This document shows, piece by piece, positions 49,205 through 61,014 of a DNA stretch of 64,000 bases. Positions within the stretch are counted from its first letter, which is position 1, and every line of letters begins with the position of its first letter. This stretch comes from Toxonevra muliebris. Its lineage: Eukaryota; Arthropoda; Insecta; Diptera; Pallopteridae. The notes beneath the pieces were generated by a model. That model searched no databases, had not been told where the DNA came from, and saw only the letters and a list, made by a program, of their open reading frames with translations. The stretch covers positions 91,319,235 to 91,383,234 of the forward strand of contig OY829326.1 in the NCBI GenBank assembly GCA_963691655.1, in the 5' to 3' direction. A program made the translations under genes and the position numbers.

Positions 49205-49800
49205 CCGGTCGTATCATTTGCAACCAAAATCACTTGCACTTTAAATGACTTCTTAAGCTCACTAAAATAATTTTTATCAAAAATCTTTTTTATTCAAAAC
49301 AAAGTATATTTATTGCCATTTATAATAAAAAATTAAAAGTAAAAATTGAAAAAGTTTTTTAAACTTTGTCGCATATTCATTATTAGTGATCACTGTTGCT
49401 CATCTACGTAGCATTGGCTCTATTAAATGTTTCGCCTGATCGATTTGAGCTCGCTTCCTTTGCTTTTGAACATCCTCAAACAGATCCTCCAGTTTCTTTA
49501 AAGTATTCGTATCAATCTTTTGCTTCACGAGCATCCAATGGCTCTCAATTGGGCTTAGATCGGGGGGTTGTACGTGAAAAAGAGAAGTTGTACATTTTTT
49601 TGCAACACTCTTTTACAGTGTGGCCTTCTAAAAAATTGTTTTCCGTCAATTAATTTTGCTCTCATCTAAGAACAAAACATTTTGCAAGTATTGAAAGGTC
49701 GAGGTTGTATTTATAAGGGAATTTTAAATGAGTTAAGCGATTTTTCTTAGATTCAAGATTTTTCGGCAATGTTGTATGCCTTTAATCCACTTTTTCTGGG
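49205..49800 (-). pseudogene. Tc1-like transposase remnant with one terminal repeat
   Basis: The minus strand gives VLQKNVQLL, PPDLSPIESHWMLVKQKIDT, LKKLEDLFEDVQKQRKRAQI and LIEPMLRR, the C-terminal half of Tc1-like transposases ('SPDLSPIE..W...K'). Upstream, MRAKLIDGKQFF corresponds to the DES/F region in broken frame. TA followed by CAGTGCCGGTCGTATCATTT at 49203-49224 has the form of a Tc1 terminal repeat at the 3' side. No mate was found on the other side. Confidence 0.82.
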
Positions 49801-50800
49801 ATGTCGCTTGCTTGTAGATAATGATATATCCAACTAAAGTGCACTTTTTATTTCTCTCGGTTTCACTTTGGTTTCACTTTGGAGTCAACAAGTGAACCAG
49901 TGGTAGAAGGGGAGATCAAAAGCCGAAAATGGCAATGAACCGGTCACAGTGGCTATAAAATTACCAGAAGCACTGCAAGCCAACCCCAACTCTGGAGCTC
50001 TTATAGTTCTTACCTAAAATCATTGTAACTGAACTTAATTCTGACCGTTACACCTAGAGAGATCGAGTCAGGTTCAAACCCATTAGAAAGACTCAATGTT
50101 CTCTATGTCGATTGCAGTAAACCCGAAACGAATTCGAAAATAAACCCGATAACGAGTCTTTGCTATAGCACTCGAAACCAGTTCGTTTTAGTAACTTCTC
50201 AACAAGTATGAAAAATGAATAAGTATTCGCTATATCACAATTGTGTCTATTAGAACCAAAAGTCACTCATATCCAAAAAAAAAAAATAAAAAAAATTTCC
50301 TAGTAATACAATTCGATAAATGGAAAACGGAGCTATGGTATTAATTAAACTGCAAATTACAAAATTGGTAGTAAAAAATTTGAATAATCGAATAAATTGC
50401 TGTCAGCTGCAAAACCTAATATTATCCACCTTGCAGTTTATTGGAAAATGCATGTTATCCGTTCTAATTCTGTAGCCCCCAAAATCAGTGGTTGTTGTTT
50501 GCGTCTTTTCTCAATTGAAAAAAAAAGTTAAAAGAATGGAAACAATAATTAGGGTGTTTCAAAATAATTTAATCATTTATCTTACGGAAGATGTTTGCGA
50601 GCTGCTGGAAGAAGAAGTTGGTTTCAGTGTTTAAACATTTGTTTCTAATAAAAAATATACCAATGATTTAATTTCAATTTCAATTTATTCAATAAGAAAT
50701 ATAGTAGTGCATTAAGATACTGAATCTTTTCCAGTACTTAAAAATAAGATGTAAGTATAAAAATAAATAGGTACCTAATTACAACAGCTTAAGAAGAAGA

Positions 50801-51562
50801 CTATACAATTTTGATAGATTTACAAATTTTTGGCCGAAAAGTGTTTAAACAATGTTTGTTAATAGCCATTTCAACATAATCAGGAAACGAGTAGGTTTTT
50901 GACGTATTTTTACGATTAAGATTAACATTTAAATTACAAAAGATAAGATCGTGGTCCGAGACAAAGAATATTTGATCAAATTTCAAAACTCTTGTAGCTT
51001 TGGAGGTAATAAAGTAGTCTAGTAGACTATGTCTAGTATTGTTAGCAAATCGTGTGGGGACAATAAAGTTTACAATCGAAAGACCAGCGGAAGCAATAAG
51101 ATCATATAACCTCGCAGTATGCTGATCATCAGAGAGCAGGTTTACGTTAAAGTCACAACATATCAAATAATGATCATACTCAATAAGATAGGTGGATAAT
51201 TTAGAGAAGAAAGGATCAAGGCTGAGACACTTGTTGGGGTTGTAAACACACGATAGCAAGACTTTCGTGTTTGTATCAGATATTTCAGCAATAAGGAAAT
51301 CAATATCTGATCCATTCGATTGACAAATCAATTTCATGTTTAGGCAGTTTCCACAAAAAATTGCGGTACCACCACCTCTCTTATCAACACGATCACCTCT
51401 CAATAGTGTATAGTTATTCGGGCTAAACTGAGAGTCCTGTAAGTCAGGCTTAAGCCACGTTTCAGAGACACATATGACATCAACAAGAGGATTTTCAAAA
51501 GCGAGTTTAACGTAATCCATATTCTGTGAATTTAAACTGCGTGCATTGAAGCGAAACAACAT
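50801..51562 (-). pseudogene. LINE ORF2 endonuclease domain (open but truncated)
   Basis: A 253-codon uninterrupted frame starting at ATG (51562). NARSLNSQ near residue 6, VDVICVSETWLKP with the catalytic glutamate at about residue 34, LLRGDRVDKRGGGTAIF, CDFNVN near residue 137 and SDHDLIF near residue 206 are the ordered motifs of apurinic-type LINE endonucleases that nick target DNA. The usual GDFN reads CDFN here. An intact endonuclease frame is unusual among the relics in this window and implies a fairly recent copy. The frame ends 20-30 codons after the domain because the reverse transcriptase is deleted. Confidence 0.9.
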
Positions 51563-51656
51563 TCAACCATCAGATTGCTAACACAAAACATTAATCAAAG
51601 CTGGATGATTTTCATTAACACCGACATTAAAACTACTAGGACCTAAAGACACTAAT

Positions 51657-51800
51657 TTATTTACGAGACAATAGAAGTTGCATCATATGATGAGCCATTT
51701 CTTGCATCATGTTTTGCATGGTAGTCATAAATTGTTGGACACATTGCATCATTACTGATATCATGGACTCCATTCCTTGGTTTTGTGTTGGTGATGGTGT
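51657..51800 (-). pseudogene. C-terminal end of LINE ORF1
   Basis: The minus frame reads NITPSPTQNQGMESMISVMM, then QCVQQFMTTMQNMMQEMAHH and MMQLLLSRK, ending at TAA (51657-51659), 95 bp before the ORF2 start. The methionine/glutamine-rich helical ending is like those of Jockey/CR1-type ORF1 proteins. A frameshift lies just upstream (after SPIQQG), so the ORF1 reading is incomplete. Confidence 0.65.
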
Positions 51801-51870
51801 AATATTATCCTTGTTGTATTGGTGATGTTTTCGGTTGAATAGTGTTAGTTTTAGGTTGGGTAACAGTGTT

Positions 51871-52821
51871 TTTTCAGCATTTGTGAATAAATAGAGTTAT
51901 TTTGAGCTACATTATTTAGTTCAATCTTTAATCTTTATATATTCGTTCGTTGTTTCAAGCTTAGAAAAAATAGTGTTAGAAAAAAATGTTGTTTCATAGT
52001 TCCAACTCTGTTTATTCCCTCAATTAGGGAGTTTGGCAAGTCTGGCTTGGATTAGATAAAATCTGGGATGTTTGTCAAGTGAGCGTGGATCAATCCATAC
52101 CAACAAAATAATTTCCAAGTTCTACTCAGGCGATTTTCAAGATTATTGTATCATTAGATATGCTCGAAAGATACAAACTACATCAGTTTCAAAGTCTCTT
52201 ACTGAAACCGCTAGAAATCTGCAAAAATAATATTCTAAAAATTCAAAAGAAACTTCATATTTGACGTATTTATATTAAACTATTAACTATTGCTATTGCA
52301 TCTAATACTAATGACTAATTTTTGAAAAAAAAAAAAATTTGGTAACACCTTAATTACAAGTACAACACAGTAAAATAACAATGCCATAAAAAATTATTTG
52401 TGGCAGTTGTTACTAAAAATATACATAGCAATGAGAATGAAGAGTACAGTACACTTACTTGGTATATTAATAATAATATGTTTTAATTATGCGTAAATGT
52501 GTTATTTATCTGTATTCACTTAATTTTATTTACATATGTACATATTCTCGAGTATACTTCAATAAGACCTATAGGTAGATAAAAACCATATGTCTACTGA
52601 CCAACCGAGAATGAATAGAAAGAAAAATGAGCACGCATCAAGCGTAGATATTGTCGTATTTCGAGGAAAATGAGGGAACCACCAATGTGAATATGAAAAA
52701 GGACACGCGCTATAAATGGTTTGGGTTAATAACCTGAAAACGATAGTTGTTGGTAGCATTTGCTGAATGAAGGACAATAAATTATGCCAAACAAGATTGA
52801 ATTTCGATTACTATGTATTGA
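51871..52821. other. AT-rich non-coding DNA
   Basis: No recognised feature apart from short chance frames. Confidence 0.4.
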
Positions 52822-54423
52822 CCCCTCTGTTATCCTAAGAAAAAATCACACTTGTGTTCCTAAGGTCACGAAATGACCTGCTATGTATTTTTCATTTCTT
52901 TCAAAAGAAAATCGGTCGTTTTCAAGACATTTTTAAAAATAAATTAATTTAAAAAGAACTTTCAGGACTTAAATTAATATAAGTAATAATATAATATAAG
53001 AATAAAAAATATATTTTATATACAATGAAGGACATAAGTCTTCGTACAGCACACCGAATTTTCAGTTTCTGTAAAACCAAAGAATCTAAAGCAAAAATTA
53101 GGTTTGCAGTTTGACTATTTATTCTTAAAAAGCAAGAAAACATTTATTTCATGACAACATAATGGTAAATTCATAAGCATAACAAAAAATTAACATGGCA
53201 AAAGTCTTCATTTACTACGAATTAATCGAAGGACCAGCTATTTAGTATGAGCAATAACATTATATGCCTCTTTCAATATTTAGTGGGTCTTCTTTGGGCT
53301 TTAATGCAGTCATCGTGATATTGAGGCAATTAAGTGTGGGCTCTCTTTAAGAGCTTTTATGCTATTGAAGTCTATTTTTTAGTCTTCCTTTAAGAATAAA
53401 TAACCCATCTTTAAAAAATCGCAAACCTAATTTTCCCTTTAGATTCTTCTGGATCGTTGACTTGCTTCTCTTCGAATCTATCGAATTGCTGTGTTGCTCA
53501 GTTTTTTCACAAACAAGATGAACGATTCTCACCGACGACTGGGATCTTGGCTAACCTTGATTCATTCAAGCATTCCAATGTAGCATAACTTAGTTCAATA
53601 GAACAAGTGCCGAAATGTCAGTGATATTGGAAAACAGAATCAGCCAGAGGTTAGTATGACTCTCACACGTGCACTTTTCAATCAGTTGGTCAATTGTATC
53701 AAGCCCAAATTTTGTTCAATTATGAAACTTGATAATTTTTGGCAATTTTTTTATATGATTTTCAAGATTCATTTTATCGGGATGTAATCAACTCAAACCC
53801 GAACCATTTTAAACTTTTTCGGAATGTGCTGAGCAATTTTAATTCGGTCATTGAAAAATTGTCAACTGATAAACAGTGGTAAGAGTTATAATTTTTCCTT
53901 ACTGCAACATACAGGTCGGTTGTAATATTCTGCCCCTGATACTCGCTTACCAGATCTTACACGAGTCTTTGTTGACCTTTGGTTTCGTTCTGGTGATAAA
54001 CTTACGCATACAATTTTCCCAAACAAACATAAAAATTCAAGCAGAACTTTTGCGAATGCATCTGCCTCTAAGAAATAAGCCGTTCATCTACGGTAATATT
54101 TTTACATGGAGAAAAGAGTAGAAATAAATTATCCACCCACTTTTCATACAAATGTCAAACAGGAGCAAGCTTGTCTGCCAATTCTAGGGCGAGAACAAGC
54201 GAAAATTATACTATGGTCACCAGATGACCTTAAGGTGTGTTTACGTAAGTTTTGATTTTGCCACTTATTTCAGAATGTAAAAAAGTTATTTTTCATATTT
54301 TCTTACGTGATAGATAACTATTAAAGATATTGTGGAAGGAAATGCCAGAATTCTGTTTACTTTAGAAAATATGGGCAATTAAAGCAAAAAAGGTCACGAA
54401 ATGACCTTAAGATAACAGAAGGG
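52822..54423. mobile_element. piggyBac-like element 3 with subterminal palindromes
   Basis: The left end CCCCTCTGTTATCCTAAG follows TTGA (52818-52821). The right end CTTAAGATAACAGAAGGG precedes TTAA (54424-54427). The ends are inverted repeats over 18 bp with two differences, and the target is TTAA with one decayed base. AGGTCACGAAATGACCT occurs just inside both ends (52863-52879 and 54391-54407). In the 1.6 kb interior, LRMHLPLRNKPFIYG (near 54050) weakly resembles the piggyBac '.Y.P.KP.KYG' region. No catalytic core recognised. Confidence 0.85.
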
Positions 54424-54427
54424 TTAA

Positions 54428-55970
54428 CTGATTTTTTTCATAAATTTTTAAATATAAATACTCTTTAATTCATTGAACAATTATGAATTTGTACAAATGT
54501 GTGCATATGCACATATGAAATATTTTACATGATCGCTGGGTTTTTTATTCATTTCATTCTTCGTCTGGAAAGCGAATATCTACTGACAAGTTTCTGTTCA
54601 TACCTGGATATAATCTTACTGGATGTTGATGGCAGAGTTTGTGGTAGGCTTCCACATTTGTTGGTACCCGGTGACAAAGACAACGGGATAGCAAAGACCG
54701 CAAAGACCCAATTGAGACTCGTTTTCGAGACAACCATTACTAACTCTACTTGGTGTGCTTTAAAATGATATCGATTTTTTTTTATAAGCAATCTATCACT
54801 TATTTAACATCACATAAATAATATTTATGATGTTTTCAAACATACGAAGGGGTCAACAAGCGTTTGTAAAGTTGGTTGCGGAAAAATATAAAATTTAATT
54901 TCATATCTGTAGATTTCTTCGTGTATCCCAGATGACTTTCCAATATTTGTGAGACAGCCATGGCATACAAAACTCAGTTTATCAGCTATTATTTCTTGGA
55001 TCAATTTCGGATCTTCTTCAATTTTAGCATGCACTAAGGCCACATTTATAACGTCTGTTAAATTTTAAGAGGGTTTTCCTCCACATAAAAATGTTCGATC
55101 TGTAATATTAGAAAGCACTTGGAAACAGTCCATTTCTACCAATATTTCTAAATAGTCAATCAACTTTGAATTTCTCAAAAACTAATAAAACTTTGGTCAT
55201 ATCTACGTAGTAAATAATTTGATTATATAATTTGCTTTTATGTCCTTTTGTTTTTCATCAATCTACTTGCTAATGCAAGACACGTTTCAAAAGAATAACA
55301 AAAAAAAAAATAAATTAAAAATAAATTTTAGTAATTTCTTGAATTTCTTTTCACGCTTATTTCTTGAAATTTCACCTTTCAGAATATTTTCGGTTTGTTT
55401 TTCTTTTACCTGTTTTCAGAGTATATGAATATGTCAACTTTATAGTTATACAATTAAGCACATAATCCTTAAAAAATATATCACACTCGCTTTTTGTTGA
55501 AAATTTATTTATTATTATTTTTTCAGCAGCCACAATACAATATAAGTAATCTAAAGCTTTTCCTGGAAACTGGGCCCATTTGGTGTTTGTTTCGTTTCTA
55601 ATTATGCGATAATTAAATCATTCATTAGCTCTTTGTGTGGGTGAATTAGTATAAAATAAATTTATTCCGAAAAAAAAGCAAAGGAATAAATTGCCAAGGG
55701 GAGGTTTGTTGAATATTAGCTTAAAAGATTAGAAAGCGAGCCGTAAAAGGATCGCCAGGAAGATTATTTATTTACTGTCTTATTAAACCCTGTGTCTCAA
55801 AGTGTGATACAATAAACTTTTACCTTTTTTTCTTTGGTAATTTTATTTGTGGATATATAATTTTCATTGTTAAAAAAGTTTTGCAAAATTTTATGAAATT
55901 AATACGTCTTTAAGTGCCCTGTTAGCTAGATTTTGATTCCAGAGAAAGATTATTAACACTTCCGCAAAAA
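54428..55970. other. Unclassified sequence with small unrecognised reading frames
   Basis: The minus-strand frames at 55043-54825 (VHAKIEEDPKLIQEIIADKL..., CHGCLTNIGKSS) and 54791-54549 have less biased composition than most frames here and lie head to tail. They may be fragments of an unknown element or old exons. I recognise no family. The rest is AT-rich. Confidence 0.3.
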
Positions 55971-55999
55971 AAAAAAAAAAAAAAATAGTCCCGGTTACC

Positions 56000-56200
56000 T
56001 TACCGACTAGTTATTATTAATTAACAGGATATGCACTGCGACCTAAAGATCTATTATGCCCCGTCAAGGACTCAGTCCTATCCCTATTAGAAGTTTGAGC
56101 ATAAGTGCAGGACACTGCCTTAAAATATGTTTTGAAGTTTCTACATTTGCCAATAGTATTTACATCCTTTTCAGGTGATAATTCAACCCACAATGCCCTG
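56000..56200 (-). pseudogene. LINE C-terminal fragment
   Basis: The minus strand reads ETSKHILRQCPALMLKLLIG and IGLSP, resembling the 'E...HIL..CPAL...R' tail of non-LTR retrotransposon ORF2 proteins, with IDL...VAVHILLINNN after in-frame stops. It is short and broken; the clade cannot be named. Confidence 0.6.
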
Positions 56201-57235
56201 TAGGGATACCAGTGTTGTGTGCCGGATTGGCAACAATTTACATGTTTCACTATTCATTACCTTTTCAAAAAAAATCATTCAAATTCATTTACAATAAAAT
56301 TTTTATAGTTAAGACTATTTGTTATATATTTATACAGCGCAAAATTACCTTCATTCAAAATACCAACAAATTCCAACCTTTTTTGCGAGGTGAGATGGAA
56401 TAATAGCGGTCTAAAAAATTAATTGCTTTCTTCGATATTACACTTTCTTTATTAAAATTTTTTACAAACAATCAAGTTTTATGCGAGCAATTTTTTTTTA
56501 ATTTTTTCTTTTCGCTTAAAAAGTTGGTTTCATTACAGTTTTTCTAATTTTTATAGAAAGTTAATAAATTTTCACCTCAATTCTCCAGGAAGAAATGATA
56601 AGGCTAAAGAAGAAGTCGACGGAATAGAATCTTGTGTGGAGTGTAAAGCATCGATTTAAGAGCGCAAGAACTTGCTGTGATGCAATAATTGTAAAAAATA
56701 GCTGCACGCAACTTGCTCTGATTTGCAGTATTTAGTTCTTATATATCAATTTCAGAGCATATTTTTATCATTTTATGACAAAAAAGACTTTACGTTTCGC
56801 TAGATTCCATCTCTTCCCTAATCGTCAATTTTTTTCATACGGAATACAATGATAAAATGATAAAATACCGAAACCGCTCTGCGTACTTATAAACAACGGC
56901 TCTAACTAAAGTTTGATACATTACATAAACTATTTTTTCAATTTCCTTTAAATTTTTCATTATTTAAAAAAGGAGTTGCATCTCTCCCGGAATTACCCTA
57001 TTCTGTCTATGGAGAATCATATTGCAAACAATTTAAGGAATGATTTCGAAAATGTTATCGACACCTTTGCCGAAGCAAAAGTTCGAAAGAAACAATTCTA
57101 AAAATGGGATTATCAAAAAATTGTATTCATTTAGATTTGTTTTAAACCGCGAGAATCGTGAATAAAATTTATGTTAATTATATTTTTCAATAGTTTTTTT
57201 TATGTTTGTTTGATTAATTCAGTAGGTATATATAA

Positions 57236-57297
57236 GGTTCAGTTGAGGGCCCCCTTGAAACTTTTACCCAGGGCTCCTTGCTTCGTTGTCACGCCAC
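57236..57297. mobile_element. Orphan hAT-like right end
   Basis: GAGGGCCCCC...CCAGGGCTCC...GTCACGCCACTG is GC-rich and ends GCCACTG, the same terminal motif as the hAT candidate at 34299-36986. No left partner with a matching 8-bp duplication was found. Confidence 0.4.
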
Positions 57298-57482
57298 TGG
57301 ATCTAAATTTGAAACTCTAACAAACAAAGAAGATATTGTTACAAGTTTGCGGTCTCTTTAAGAGCTATTATGCTGATGAAGAAGATTTTTTTTTTATTTA
57401 GGAATAATCATCCTTCATAAAACTGTAAACCTAGTTTTTCTTAGGTTTAGAGGAACTGAAAATCTGGCGATCCTTCACTATA

Positions 57483-57601
57483 TTGTGATATTAAATGGTC
57501 GAACCTACAGTTTAACGTCGGTGTGGCAATTTGTTATCACTTGGGGGTTTTTTTCATTGCCTACCAAGCGGTATACTTGCACACTTTCTCATAATTTTTG
57601 A
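57483..57601 (-). mobile_element. SINE family A fragment (body only)
   Basis: TTGTGATA...GGTCGAACCTACAGTTTAACG...GGTGTGGCAATTT...CATTGCCTACCAA matches the body of the full-length copy at 10031-10324, with a deletion in the middle. The tRNA-like head is missing. Confidence 0.85.
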
Positions 57602-58034
57602 GTTACACCGTTTGTAAAATTTTTTTGCCTCAAAAAAACATGAAAAATTGCTAACTTTTTTATTTTCAAGTTACGATATTTTAAAGTCTTGGAGTTGTAA
57701 TTACTAATTACCTAAATAACTCAAAAACTAACCGTTGTAGGAAAAAATTTCCAATTAATAAAAGTTCGTATATAGCACAAACTTATCGAAAAAATATGAA
57801 CATAAAATTGTTTTTGTTATTCAACATATGAATTCTGGAAATTTTTTAAACAAATTGAATTTTTCCAAACTTGGACATTTTTTTTTTTAATTTTTTTGGT
57901 CTGCAAATATTTATCAAAGTGGGATGAGATATAGTTTTCGAGATATTCAAATAATATCAAAACAACTACTACTACAGTCGCCTGGCTTCGAGCGGCGCGC
58001 ACATGAATTTACATACATTAAATGTACGTAGTGA

Positions 58035-58740
58035 TGATTTGATACAAGTAAATACAAGTAAAAAATCGATACTTCTCATTCGATTCAAGTACTTTTTTTA
58101 CTCGATGCTATAACATAAGTATTTTACTTAGTATCGGAAAAAAGGGTCAGTATCGGATACTCGATACTCTTGGAATATTTTTATTTAAAAAACTGAAATA
58201 TTGCTATACAATATTTAAAATTGTGGATCATTTTACAATATTTTACAGTAATCAATAATATATTTCAAAGTGCTACTGCAGAATTATTCAAAATATTTCA
58301 GTCCATATTGCAATATTTCAATGTATGACAATATCGCAGTACAGTATTGAAGTTCTAGAAAATGTTTCCTGCCATGCATGTAGAACATAATGTTTGTTGA
58401 AACGTTTTCATTAAAATAAAATATTTTTAACAAGCTTTAATCTGTTGATTAGTTTTCCCTTCTATTATAAATTTTCTAGCGATTTGCTAAATTTAATTAA
58501 CGTCATTTCTATATGATTCACGTGTTTCCAGTGGAAATATCTCAAAACCATGATTTATAGGCGAAAAACTCGTGTTGAGTAGTGTAAACTGTAGGCTCAA
58601 CCATGTTGTATCACAATGAGCCGTTCTAGGTTGAATGTTTTCCTTGACAACCACTTAAAAAAAGAGTAATTTGTCTCTTTAAACGAGTTTTCGATACAAG
58701 TACATATTCGATACTTTTTTCGATATTTCGTTAGTCTTTT
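58035..58740. mobile_element. Probable decayed element rich in CGATACT/AGTATCG motifs
   Basis: Motifs such as GATACAAGTA, AAAATCGATACTTC, AGTATCGGATACTCGATACT and, at the other end, CGATACAAGTACATATTCGA and TACTTTTTTCGATA cluster at 58039-58170 and 58688-58735. Such arrays are seen in subterminal regions of some DNA transposons. No transposase; boundaries unsure. Confidence 0.4.
58584..58654 (+). mobile_element. SINE family A 3' fragment
   Basis: AACTGTAGGCTCAACCATGT...TATCACAATGAGCCGTTC...GACAACCAC corresponds to the 3' body of family A, in the opposite orientation to the fragment at 57483-57601. Confidence 0.7.
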
Positions 58741-60110
58741 GTTGTTTGTTTAGTTTATATCGTCATTTAAAATCCAAAAAGGCATAACTAAACATTTTAT
58801 TTTTTTATAGGAGGAGCAAAGAACATTGTAAAATGAAAATTTTTATAGATTTAAGAAGAATGTAATTGTGTGGGTTTTAGTATCACTTAAGTAGAGAATA
58901 TGAAACTGAAACCTAATTGTTCATATTTCATAGTTTGACTTTTTTCTTTATTGCCAATTTAACAGTTAAAGATTTGTTTAACAGGCTTATTGAAATGTCC
59001 TTTTTGTCGAAATAAGAGTAGGTAAATCATACGCCGTTTTGGAACCCTCCACGGTTCCTCATCAGTGATCTTTGTGATGTTACCGAAAATTAAAAGGGGT
59101 TTGTTTCCAATTATTTTCATTGAACACTTATTTTTGTTGAAATATTTACCTAAAAAGATTCAAATAAGTTTTTTGTTTCCTTTTTCATTCAAGTGTGTAA
59201 ATTCGTCTATTGGCTTATTTGGATTTCGTTAATTAAACCGTTATTTTTGGGCGTAGAAGTTGAAAATTTTGCAGAAACATGTAGTTTGGGCAAGTGCATC
59301 ATTATTATTCAAAAAGTCGATTTTGAAAATTTGCATAGTTACGGCTTTTTCGATTTTAGATGACGATATGTAAAACAGACACAAAATTCGTAAATTTGTT
59401 GTTGTTTTGCATGTAAACCAAACCAACGGGAATTCCCGAATGATGATTTTTCTTTGTGTGGTTCAGAATCTGAAGTAAGTTTAGAGTAAAGTTTTCTACT
59501 ATTTATGTCTTAACTATAATAGATATTCGTTATCAGCGGTCTCTGAGATTTCATGACCTTCATTATCTGGGTTATAGACGTGATAAAACTATATATAATA
59601 AGCAGCGAATTTTAAGATTGTTCTCACAAATATCACTGGCACTAATATTTTTTATTTCCTGCAAGGAGAGCACAACAGATCACCCGGTTCCTAAAATTTC
59701 GTTTTTCAAGAATCGAAGCAGAAATATGTAATTTATTATTTTAAGGGTTACAGCAACTAAATTTAAATTTAACTAACGCAGACATTTTTTTGCTTCTATT
59801 TCATATATAAACTAAACGCCGCTCGAAGCCAGACAACTTTAGTAGTACAATATTTAGTTGTTTTGTTATTATTTGAATATCTCGAAAACTATATCTCATC
59901 CCACTCTGAAATTTTTACACAATTTTCCTAACACATTAACAAAAATTCCAGAATTCATATGTTGAATAACAAAAACAATTTCTTGTTCATATTTTTTCGA
60001 TAAGTTTTCCTACAACGGTTAGTTTTTGAGTAATTAGGGATTGAAAAACGTCCCATTTTTACAACTCCAAGACTTTAAAATATCGTAATTTGAAAATAAA
60101 AAATATCACT

Positions 60111-61014
60111 ATCAAATAAAAAAATACGTGCCGATTAAATTCTTCTCAAGAATGCAAGAAAAAATTTTGGTTGGAATAAAAATTTTAGTTGTAAATCTTA
60201 CATAGAACCTCCCATATACTTCTTTCAAGGATACTGTTTTATCATTACTGGCACCATATTTACTTTATGTTCTCAAAAATGTCATAACTCCAAAAATTCT
60301 CAATGTCGTCCGATACTGCTCACAGCAAAGCTGATTCAACAGAATTTAAACTTTTACATAATACAAAGTATATGTGTGGAACAAATTTTATTTTTAACTA
60401 TTAAGTTTTCTTAAACAAAAAAAAAAAAAACAAAAAATTTTAAAGTAAATTCCAAATTGAAGTAAAAAACTACTACCTTTTTACCTACAAGAAAATCTCA
60501 TTTGCTGTTAATCTACGACCGAAAGAAGTTCATTGAACTCACAAAAAAGGCAAAAAAAAAAAAACACTAAGAACATTAAAAATGTCAATAAGTCGTTGGC
60601 AGCAATAAATTTGGTATTAATGTGTTGCATTGTTGGTGATCGTCCCAAAGAATTGCTGATGCATTTGTGAGGGGTAACAACAAAATGCAACAATGCAAAC
60701 CAATGCATTCCCTGAGATTAGTTACACAACTAGCAAATTGTTTTTGTTTAATTGACATAAGGGTGATTTTTATTTTTTCTATACAATTGGCACACATGCA
60801 ATTTTGTTTTTGCACCTTTTTGATTTGCTCTCCTTATTCTGTTCGTTGAACTTGGATGTGTAGCAAATGCGATTGCGATCGTGTCAGTTCGTATGAATAG
60901 TTTCGAAATTGTATCAATTTGTTTTATCTAAATTGTGATCGCGTTGAGTTGAGTTTAGTTGTTTATATTAATATTTGAAATATTTTGATAGTTACTTCAG
61001 ATGTAGGGGAGACT
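60111..61014. other. AT-rich non-coding DNA
   Basis: No recognised feature; short overlapping frames on both strands around 60508-60849. Confidence 0.4.

Larger units (their letters stand above)
50665..51870 (-). mobile_element. CR1/Jockey-like LINE, reverse transcriptase deleted
   Basis: In minus-strand order: the end of ORF1 (about 51800-51657), a short gap, the ORF2 endonuclease (51562-50801), then directly a 3'UTR-like sequence. This ends in a short tandem tail (AATTGAAATTGAAATT, about 50680-50700), the kind of repeat found at CR1-type 3' ends. The whole reverse transcriptase domain between endonuclease and 3' end is missing. Flanking target duplications were not identified. Exact clade (CR1 or Jockey) is inferred from endonuclease motifs only. 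Confidence 0.82.
57658..60110. repeat. Widely spaced long inverted repeat (~320-bp arms, 1.8 kb spacer)
   Basis: The left arm 57658-57998 and right arm 59814-60110 are reverse complements. Shared stretches include GATATTTTAAAGTCTTGGAG, AAAAACTAACCGTTGTAGGA, TTATCGAAAAAATATGAACA, TTCAACATATGAATTCTGGA, GGGATGAGATATAGTTTTCG and CTGGCTTCGAGCGGCG. Identity is high in blocks with small gaps. The spacer holds repeated TATCGATACT-type sequence and a SINE fragment. It may be a foldback-type element or two inverted copies of one repeat; no target duplication was found. Confidence 0.82.
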
